A DNA stretch of 64,000 bases from positions 152,927 through 216,926 of the forward strand of contig JAJHZJ010000809.1 of assembly GCA_023548195.1 (NCBI GenBank). The letters are read 5' to 3'. Shown one piece after another: positions 55,960 to 64,000 of the stretch. Within the stretch, counting starts at the first letter, position 1. Each line of letters begins with the position of its first letter. Position numbers and translations under genes: made by a program. The stretch is from Bettongia penicillata ogilbyi. Lineage: Eukaryota; Chordata; Mammalia; Diprotodontia; Potoroidae. Below the pieces are notes generated by a model that saw only the letters and a list, made by a program, of their open reading frames with translations, was not told the origin of the DNA and ran no database searches.

Positions 55960-57948
55960 TAATAATACACACATATATGCATACATATACGTACCTACAT
56001 ATATATTCTCTCTAACTACTCCAGTACTGAAAAAAGGTCTTTCCCTGTAGGAATGTAAATAGATCAGTTTTAATGAGTTTCATAAGCCTTCTTTTCCCTC
56101 ATTACCTTTTGATGTTTTTCTTAACTCTTGTACTTGAGAGTCAAATTTTCTATTCAGCTATGGTCTTTTCATTATGAATACTTGAAAGTCCTCTAGAATT
56201 CCTTTTAAGTATTATACTCATATAAAGTATTACAGTTTTACTAGGTAGTTGATTCTTGGTTTTAATCCCAGTTCTTTTGACTTCTGGAATATCCTATTCC
56301 AAGCCTTCCATCCCTTAATGAAGAAGCTGCAAGGTCCTGTGTTATCCTGACTGTATTTCCACAATACTTGAATTGTTTCTTTCTAGCTGCTTGCAGGATT
56401 TTCTCATTGACCTGGGAACTCTGAAATTTGACCACAATATTCCTAGGAGTTTCTCTTTTTGGGTCTCTTTCGGGAGGTGATAGAGGGATTTTTTTCAATA
56501 TTTATTTTGCCCTCTGGTTCTAGAACATCAGGGCAATTTTCCTTGATAATTTCATGGAAGATAATATCTAGGCCCTTTTTTTTGATCATAGCTTTGAGGT
56601 AGTCCCGTAATTTTTAAATTTTCTCTCCTGGATCTATTTTCCAGGTCAGTTGTTTTTCCTATGAGAGATGTTTGACATTATCTTCTATTTTTTTCAAACT
56701 TTTGGTTTTATTTTCTAACTGCTTGGTTTATCTCATAGGCATTAGCTTCCCTGAACTTGATTCTCTTTTTTAAAGAATTATTTTGTTCAATGAATTGGCT
56801 TTTGAACCTCCTTTTCCATTTGGCAAATTCTTCTTGCTAAAGCCTTCTTCTCCTCATTGACTTTTTGAACCTCTTCTTCCATTTAGGTTATTCCATTTTT
56901 AAAGGTGTTATTTTCTTCAGCATTTTTTTGGGTCTCCTTTAGCAGGCTGGTGACTCTTTTCATGATTTTCTTGCATCACTCTCATTTCTCTTCCGAATTT
57001 TTCCTCCACCTCTCTTACTTGATTTTCAAAATCCTTTTTGAGTTCTTCCACAGCCTGAGCCCATTGCATAGTTTCTTGGAGGTTTAAGATGTTGAAGTCT
57101 TTATTTCGATGTCTTCCTCTGATGGGATGCTTTGTTCCTCCTCATCCAAAAGGATGGAAGAAAATAACTTCTCATCAAGGAAGTAATCATCTATAGTCAT
57201 TTTCCCCCTTTTTCGGGCATTTTCTCAGCCAGTTACTTGACTTTTGATTCCTTTGTCAAGTGGAGGGTATATTACCCTATGCTTCAGAGGTTTTGTGTAG
57301 CTGTTCTCTGAGATATCTCTAGGGACCTTTAAGTTCCCAGATCTGATCTGTTGACAGACCATAAGCACTTTTCTCTGCCTTGCAACTGTGAGCAGGTTTC
57401 CCTCTCCACAGGCACCACCAGCTCTACCACTCCAGCACTAGTGCTTCTCCCCACTCCAGGACTACCACTCAGGGCTGAGACCCCGATCATTTGTTTGAAT
57501 CCTTTTGGTCTGTAGGCCAAGGGCTCCCACATTGGGTGCTGCTGCCACCCTGGGGCTGGGACTGGAGTCAGACTACGCTCCTCTCTCATTCAGGTGAAAG
57601 AACTTTCCTACTGACCTTTGAAACTGTCTTTGTTTTTTGTGGGTTGAGGAATATGGGAAACGCAGCTACTTCCCATGATTCCATGTCCTGAAGCCTTCTC
57701 AATTTCTGTCTATGCTGTGCCACATGACCAAGGCTGAGTTGTGTTCTGCTCTTACTCCTGAGAGATGGACCCTTCCTGTTGGTCTTCCAGGCTCTCTTGG
57801 GCTGGAAATCTTTTTCACTCTGTCATTGTGTGGCTTTTGCTGCTCTAGAATTTGTTTACTGTCAGATTTTACAGGAATTTTATGGGTTATGGAGGGAAGA
57901 ATTAGAGCAAGTTCATCTTTCTACCCTGCCATCTTGGATCCACTCACC
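55960..57948 (-). mobile_element. HAL1 copy F, antisense, lacking most of the 3' UTR
   Basis: On the minus strand it starts at about 57948 with 'tccaagatggcagggtagaa' and has an older-type 5' UTR (about 57180-57948) and ORF1 (about 56130-57160). It ends in the CA/TA microsatellite at about 55965-56005, which corresponds to the CA tract in the 3' UTR of complete copies. The distal 3' UTR and poly(A) are missing. Confidence 0.8.
56130..57160 (-). pseudogene. HAL1 copy F ORF1, broken
   Basis: The C-terminal domain start is open at 56262-56498 (PPERDPKRETPRNIVVKFQS, then ARKKQFKYCGNT). The RRM-like block and coiled coil are in shifted frames (56560-57060). It keeps CAA (Gln) in ARKKQF, where copies H and G have TAA. 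Confidence 0.75.
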
Positions 57949-59583
57949 AGTACCTCTTTTTTTAAAGTTTATTATAAATTTGAAGGTATTTTAAAACGTT
58001 TACAAAAAGAATCAAGCAATTTTAAAGTTCTGTGTTAAATAAGGACACTATTAGAAAGGCAGTTTAAAATTGGAATTATATTTTCTATTACTAAATTGTA
58101 GCTGGCATGGCCAAGTATGGAAAGAAAACAATGTTCTCAGCAGGCTTAAACTGGGTGTTTTCACAGATAAGTTTTCTCACTGGTAAATAGCTGCTTTTCT
58201 AAATATGGTCAATAACATAAACCAACAAATTTATTTTTCTTGAATCGTTACTTTAATCATATGACAATAATTTTCACAAAAAATATTGCTATAGGAATCT
58301 AAAATGGAAGAGGATTTTTATTACTTAAGAATAATGTTAATTTTCTTAGCATTGAACTTTATATCAATGAACACATTTTTTCTTTTTTTGCTGCTTTTAT
58401 TAGGTCAGGATTCCATATGACATATGACCTTTGATTAACAAGGGATAAAAAACGATTTATTCTTAGGGTAGATTCACAATATGTATCTCTGAGTAAAAAA
58501 CAGTTGAACATTGTGTCCAGGGTGCGGGATTTTAACTTAGGAAGATCGCCTTATGAGTAGTTGAGACTGGTTATTCCCTGAATTATAGGCATCTGATTAA
58601 ATGATTCAACAAATATTTATTGTGTCCTTGTCATACATTTAATATGTATTTATTAAGTGCCTGTGTGTCAGACTGCTACTTACCCATTGTAAGCTGTGCT
58701 GTTAGGTACCTACTACATGCAAAAACCCTGGGCTCTTTGTAGTTCTTTTGATACGTTATAACTGAGGAAACACACACATTTTGGTCACATCCAGTCCATT
58801 AGTACTCATAGAAAGTTATCCTTAACCACTCAGGTTCTAAGAAATGTCCTATTCTGATAGTTACTTTTTTAGTGCCTTTTTGCACAACAGCACAGCAAAA
58901 AATTAGGGATCAACAGATTTTTATTCTTTTAGGCAAATACAACAATATATTTTGTGATTAAAAAAAATTCATGAAGATCCAAAACCTTTTTTTGTTTAAG
59001 CTAAGATGTTTTTCCTCCCTTTAGAATATAGATATAAATTGGCTATGGAGACCAACCTGTCGTTTTTTAAAACAAAATAGACTTTGCAGTCACTCGTGAG
59101 CTGCTTTTCACATCCCAAGGATAGAGGTAGGAAGAAAGGGTGGCTACATGTCAGAAAGATTTCTGTTGTAGAAAGCAGTACTTATTTACTCATAAAAATA
59201 TCATTGGTAGCATTCTCGTACATTATGTTAACAAAATATTAAATTAGTAGCATTCTCTCAGAAAATACAAGCAAAGTTCTAAGAAAAATGGTTTAGCATT
59301 TGTTACTCAGTACTTTAACCATAGGGAGAGATAAATTAACTTTTGAATATACTTTAGATTAAATGTTTTAAGTCTGAGTGAATTTAGTTTACACATTAAG
59401 AAAATTTCTTTTTAAATTAGTCATAGGGAATATGGTTGTCATGTGGCTATTGGTTTTTCTTTCCTATAATCCTTATAGATTATTCTTTTCTGGGGGATTA
59501 TGGGCCAGGATTAACGTTGTAGGGTAGTTTTCCTACAATATTAGGACTACTTTCGTTCAATGCTTGGACCTGCCAGTATCAAA
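57949..59583. other. No gene recognised; AT-rich
   Basis: A possible decayed MIR/tRNA-SINE tail lies at about 58600-58760 ('caacaaatatttattgtgtc', 'tatttattaagtgcctgtg'). Otherwise nothing is supported. Confidence 0.35.
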
Positions 59584-59606
59584 AAACCTGTTGAAGGGGG
59601 GAGGAG

Positions 59607-59618
59607 CCAAGATGGCGG
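59607..59618 (+). promoter_or_regulatory. YY1-like motif at HAL1 copy G 5' end
   Basis: CCAAGATGGCGG begins 11 nt from the element start, within a 5' terminus (GGGGAGGAGCCAAGATGG) that closely matches the start of human L1. Confidence 0.55.
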
Positions 59619-59803
59619 AGTAGAAAGACTCATGTATGCTAGCTCCGAACCCACAGACCATAAATTTCCTGTGAGGAGAACTCCCCACAAATTCTGGAGC
59701 ACTGCAAGCCGCGAAGCAACGCATTGGAGGAGATTTCCATTCCAGAGAGACCTGAAAAACTGACCCCAAACGCCCATCACACACGGGACAGCAGAGCCCA
59801 CCC

Positions 59804-60118
59804 ATGCCCTGCCCTGGCTGCGAGGTCCCGAGAGGAGCAGATCCAAGCAGGGTTCAGGGATGGAAACTCTGGTGGTTGCGAAGGTCCCTCCACCCACAGG
59901 CACTACAGGTCAGTAAGAAAACTTTTGGGCTAGACGAGAGGGGAGAGGGGTGTTTCCGTAACTCAAGCACCCTCGGGAGGCAGCGGCAGAGGCAACAGCG
60001 GGAGGAAGCGGCAGCCAGGGGCCCCCAGAGCAGGCAGGACCTCAGATCCATAACTGAAGATCTCCCCATAAGCTCCTTGAGGCAACTGAGCCTGGGAGGC
60101 GACCCTGCCCCCACCTGA
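59804..60118 (+). other. Upstream ORF in HAL1 copy G 5' UTR
   Basis: An ATG-initiated frame of 104 codons before ORF1. It ends LRQLSLGGDPAPT followed by TGA, the same C-terminus and stop as the longer upstream frame in copy H. No recognised domain and possibly fortuitous. Confidence 0.25.
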
Positions 60119-60276
60119 GCACCAGAACTGAAGCTCACATTGAATAGCAGCCACACCCGCTGCTGAAAGCCCTGAGGCTGGGGAGCAGCATTTGAATCTC
60201 AGACCCCAAGCACTAGCTGGGCAGATCTTGGCAGGGGTGGAGAGGAATCTCAGAAGTCAAGTAACTGGCTGGGAAA

Positions 60277-61376
60277 ATGCCCAGAAAAGGGAAGAAAAAT
60301 AAGACCATAGAAGGCTACTTTCTTGGGGAACGGATGTTTCCATCTTTCCTTTCTGATGAGGAAGTACAATGCTTACCCTCAGGGAAAGACATAGAAGCTA
60401 AGGCCTCTGTATCCCAAACATCCGAAATAAATATCCAATGGACTCAGGCCATGGAACAGCTCAAAAAGGATTTTGAAAATCAAGTTAGACAGGTGGAGGA
60501 AAAACTGGGAAGAGAAATGAGAGAGATGCAAGAAAAGCATGAAAAACGGGTCAATACCTTGGTAAAGGAGACCCAAAAAATGCTGAAGAAAATAACACCT
60601 TGAAAAATAGGCTAACTCAATTGCCAAACGAGGTTCAAAAAGCCAATGAGGAGAAGAATGCTTTCAAAAGCAGAATTACCCAAATGGAAAAAGAAGTTCA
60701 AAAGCTCACTGGAGAAAATAGTTCTCTGAAAACTAGAATGGAATAGGTGGAGGCTAATGACTTTCTGAGAAACCAAGAAATCACAAAAGAAAATCAAAAG
60801 AATGAAAAAATGGAAGATAATATGAAATATCTCATTGGAAAAACAACTGAGCAGGAAAATAGATCCAGGAGAGACAATTTAAAAATTATGGGACTACATG
60901 AAAGTCATGATCACAGAAAGAACCTAGACATCATCTTCCATGAAATTATCGAGGAAAACTGCCCTGACATTCTATAACCAGAGGTCAAAATAAGTATTGA
61001 AAGAATCCATTGATCACCACCTGAAAGAGATCCAAAAAGAGAAACTCCTAGGAACATTGTGGCCAAATTCCAGCATTACCAGGTCAAGGAGAAAATATTG
61101 TAAGAAGCTAGAAAGAAATAATTCCAGTATTGTGGAAATACAATGAGGATAACTCAAGATATAGCAGCTTCTACATTAGGGGATCAAGGGGCATGGAATA
61201 GGATATTCCAGAAGTTGAAGGAACTAGGACACAAACCAAAAATCACCTACCCAGCAAAACTGAGTATAATACTTCAGGGGAAAATATGGTCTTTCAATGA
61301 AATAGAAGACTTCCAAGCATTCTTGATGAAAAGACCAGAGATGAACAGAAAATTTGACTTTCAAACACAAGAATGA
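60277..61376 (+). pseudogene. HAL1 copy G ORF1 (L1 ORF1p-like), broken
   Basis: The ATG of MPRKGKKNKTIEGYFLG is in the context AAA-ATG. The coiled coil begins at about residue 65 (MEQLKKDFENQVRQVEEKLG). A frameshift near 60585 ends the first frame at 60603. Further lesions are a TAG near 60745 within the coiled coil, a TAA after CPDIL near 60976, a TAA near 61101 and the TAA at 61119-61121 shared with copy H. The RRM-like block (RSRRDNLKIMGLHESHDH) and the last 77 codons (61143-61376, RITQDIAAST to FDFQTQE) are intact in sequence. Non-functional. Confidence 0.85.
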
Positions 61377-62452
61377 GAAGAACCATGAAAAAGCAAACAG
61401 CAAAGAGAAGTCATAAGGGACTTACCAAAGGTGAACTGTTTACATTCCTACATGGAAAGACAATATTTGTAACTCTTAAAATTTTTAAGTATCGGGGTAG
61501 TTGGTGGGACTACACACACACATACACACACACGCACATACACATGTACACATGTGTGCGCACACACATACACATATGGACGCACACACAGAGACAGAGA
61601 GCACAGAGTGAATTGAATAAGATGGGACCATATCTTAAAAGAAATTAAGGTAAATAGTGAGAGAGAAATGTAGTGGGAGGAGAGAGGATGGAATGGAACG
61701 GGGTAAATTATATCTCATTCAAGAGCCAAGCGGGAGACTTTTTAGTGGAGTGAAAAAGAGGAGAGCTGAGAAAAAAACAAGTTTACCCTCATCACATTCG
61801 ATTTAAGGAAGGAATAAAATGCACACTCGTTTTGGTATGAAAAGCTGTCTTCCAATACAGGAAAGTGGGGAATGAGGAGAAAAGCAGGGTGGGGGGGATG
61901 ATGGAAGGGAGGGCAATGGGAACAGGGAACAATTTGAAGTCAACACTCTGGGAGGGACAGGATCAAAAGACAGAATAGAAAAAATGCGGGGCAGAACAGG
62001 ATGGAGGGAAATATAGTTAGTCTTACACAACACGACTATTATCGAAGTCATTTGAAAAACTACACGGATATGGCCTATATTGAATTGTCTGCCTTCCCAT
62101 CGGGAACAGGTGGGGAGGGAGGGATGGGGAGAATTTGGAACTCAAAGTTTTAGGAACAACTGTTTAGTATTGTTCTTGCTACTAGGAAATAAGCAATACA
62201 GTCAATGGGGAATAGAAAGTCATCTGACCCTTCAGGACAAAAGAGAAGATGGGGACAATAGAAGGGAGGGATGATCGAAGAAAGGGCAGATTGGTGATAG
62301 GGAAAATTAAAATACTCTGTGTATTGGGGTGGCGGAAGGTGAGAAATGGGGAGAAAGTTTGGAACCCAAAATTTTGTGAAGATGAATGCAAAAAGTCAAA
62401 TAAATAAATTTATATTAAGAATAAAAAAAGAAAAAGATTAAACCTCTTGAAG

Positions 62453-62705
62453 AAGATGAAAGACTCTGTGAAAGACTTTAACTCAATTACATATATTACA
62501 AAATGTATAAAATAGGGCAACTGAAATGAATGGAAGTTATATTTAGAATTTATCTCATCTTTCTTTGAGCTTAAATATAATATCTGTAGCGTTTAGGAGT
62601 GATTTAAGAAATACAGAAATTCAGACCTATATTTATCACTTATGCTATTATGTTCTATTTTTTCGTATGCTGTCATTCAGGGATCTTTTATCTTACGATG
62701 TTGTA
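62453..62705. other. No gene or repeat recognised
   Basis: AT-rich sequence directly downstream of the HAL1 insertion. Confidence 0.35.
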
Positions 62706-62714
62706 ATGGAAAAA

Positions 62715-62905
62715 TGCTGAACTCTCAAATTTGTCCTCACTCCCACTCCACTTCCCCAGCTTATCTGTCTCACTCACCCTGGGTGTGAAAATTTCCCACT
62801 AGTTACTCAAAAAAACCTTCAGTGGTCCTCCGTGGCCTCTGAGTTAAAATACAAACTGGTCCAATAGCTTTATTCTCTCCACTGCCTTCCCCTGCTTCTT
62901 GCTAC
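62715..62905 (+). mobile_element. Possible L2 LINE fragment
   Basis: 'tactcaaaaaaaccttcagt', 'ggtcctccgtggcctctgag' and 'ttaaaatacaaactggtcc' resemble the L2 block read as 'LKSLQWLPI--RIKYKL'. Short and diverged. Confidence 0.4.
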
Positions 62906-63089
62906 ATGCTTGGGGAAACTATATTTTGTGTGTCTTTGGGAAAGAGAAAGATAATTCAACCGTTTTGTTTTATTTTGCCTCATTATGTAATAAAGAGTCC
63001 ATTCTCTTTCTAGGTTAAATTAGTTCATACTGTGAACTGAGAGAAGTAACATGTCCTAGTGGAAAAAATGTCAACCTTGGGGTCCAGAA

Positions 63090-63265
63090 CTCACAGAGCT
63101 GGGAGGAACTTTAGAATCCATTGTTTAACTTCATTTTATAGATGAGATAATTGAGACTCAGTCAGGTTCAACGAGACCCAAAGGCACAAAAGTCATGTTC
63201 AAGGTAGTTATTCACACTAGGACTCCTGACTCCAGAGCTAGTGTTGTGTCCACTCTACCACGCTA
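63090..63265 (-). mobile_element. MIR-type SINE, antisense
   Basis: 'cttcattttatagatgagat', 'aattgagactcagtcaggtt', 'actaggactcctgactccag' and 'agctagtgttgtgtccactc'. Confidence 0.6.
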
Positions 63266-63439
63266 GAGACAATTTGAGTCGTTGACAAAATCACAGTTTG
63301 AAGTACCCATCTCCCAAAAAAATCCTTTAACATAATTTAACAGAGTCATATACAAAGGAATCGTAATTCAGTGACTTGTTATTAAGAAACAGATTTCATC
63401 ATGTTATGCCTGGTGGTTTGGAGTTTATTTTTTTCAGGC

Positions 63440-63513
63440 CCAGTGTAAATTTGCACTTTATTGGGTGCCCCGCAGGTCGCTTGCACTTTTCACATCCAGT
63501 GTAAATTTGCACT
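63440..63513. repeat. Directly repeated quasi-palindrome
   Basis: CCAGTGTAAATTTGCACT occurs identically at 63440-63457 and 63496-63513. Each copy is nearly self-complementary around AAATTT. A third partial word (GCTTGCACTTTTCAC) lies between them. Confidence 0.8.
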
Positions 63514-63674
63514 GTGGAAGAACTCGTTGCAATTTGAGAATAGCTCACAGTTTCTTGCAGCTTTAGTCTCCTTGGTTAACCCTTGTCCATGAAACACTTC
63601 AGCTTTTGCTTCTTCTTGTTTATCTTGCAAGGTTTACCCTATGGAAGTAAGAATGGTGTTTGGATCCTCGGAAG

Positions 63675-63935
63675 GGAGAAAGAAAACAAGTATTTATTAA
63701 TTATCCACTGTGTGCCAGGTAGTATGCTAGTTACTTTAAAAAAATATATTATCTATCTCATTCTGTCCTCACAAGGATTTTGTGAGGTAGATGCCAGTAA
63801 CCTCATTTTATAGATATTAAGTGACTTGTGTAAGATCATACGGCTAGCAACTCAGTAAGGTGGGATTTGAACTCAAGTCTTTCTGAGTCCAGACCCAGTG
63901 CTCTATCCACTGCAATACCCAGGTGCTGTAGGAGA
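63675..63935 (-). mobile_element. MAR1/MIR-type SINE, antisense, nearly complete
   Basis: 'aagtatttattaattatcca', 'ctgtgtgccaggtagtatgc', 'cctcattttatagatattaa', 'gggatttgaactcaagtctt' and 'agtgctctatccactgcaat' + 'acccaggtgctg'. Confidence 0.8.
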
Positions 63936-64000
63936 AATGTTGCCTTCCAGCAAGAATAGAAAAAGTGTTGGAACATCTGAGGAGGGAGACAGGGAGGAGA

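Larger units (their letters stand above)
59597..62439 (+). mobile_element. Full-length HAL1 copy G with target-site duplication
   Basis: Starts GGGGAGGAGCCAAGATGGCGG. The 5' UTR runs to 60276, the ORF1 region is 60277-61376, and the 3' UTR is about 1.06 kb with a CA tract (about 61512-61592) and an AT-rich end 'aaataaataaatttatatta' plus an A-rich tail. AAACCTGTTGAAG at 59584-59596 and AAACCTCTTGAAG at 62440-62452 form a 13-bp target-site duplication with one mismatch. No ORF2 is present. Confidence 0.9.

Overview
This window looks like genomic DNA from a marsupial (metatherian). The evidence is its repeat content. tRNA-derived SINEs of the MAR1/WSINE type carry a 'gataga-gc' A-box area and an 'agtcagacatgactgaa' tail. 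There are many MIR relics and long decayed L2 LINEs, marsupial-type L1 3' ends, and several half-L1 (HAL1) retrotransposons. There are no operons, no viral genes and no CRISPR arrays. The species cannot be fixed from this sequence.

Layout. Positions 1-5.4 kb are comparatively GC-rich and hold the only plausible host exons. These are a possible last coding exon on the minus strand (29-151) and a phase-compatible pair of plus-strand exons (4264-4400 and 4535-5347). The second exon of the pair encodes an acidic, Glu/Gln-rich segment followed by 18 uninterrupted Trp-Arg nonapeptide repeats. A small candidate exon lies at 7699-7794. An L1 with a twin-priming inversion (1537-3290) and a pyrimidine-rich minisatellite (3400-4045) lie between these exons. 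From about 5.5 to 31 kb the sequence is intronic or intergenic, with SINE, MIR, L1 and L2 fragments, microsatellites and long stretches where nothing is recognisable. From 31.9 to 34.9 kb two HAL1 pieces sit head to head. From 35 to 45 kb there are SINEs, split L2 relics, an RPL9 processed pseudogene (minus strand, one nonsense codon) and a Tigger-like DNA-transposon relic. From 45.5 to 62.4 kb there is a dense HAL1 cluster of six pieces in both orientations. Two of them are nearly full length, lack ORF2, and have recognisable target-site duplications: 48357-51388, nested in an L1 3' end, and 59597-62439.

How it fits together. The HAL1 elements consist of a CpG-rich 5' UTR starting with a YY1-like CAAGATGGCGG motif, one ORF (a decayed L1 ORF1p), and about 1 kb of 3' UTR with an internal CA repeat. 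They would depend on an autonomous L1 for reverse transcriptase. Every ORF1 copy here is broken. The two long plus-strand copies share the same nonsense codon, which suggests amplification from a source that already had a damaged ORF1.

Most promising for follow-up are the nonapeptide-repeat exon, the open reading frames and 72-bp in-frame repeat array in the HAL1 5' UTRs, and the shared ORF1 stop. All calls are by eye; no database search was possible.
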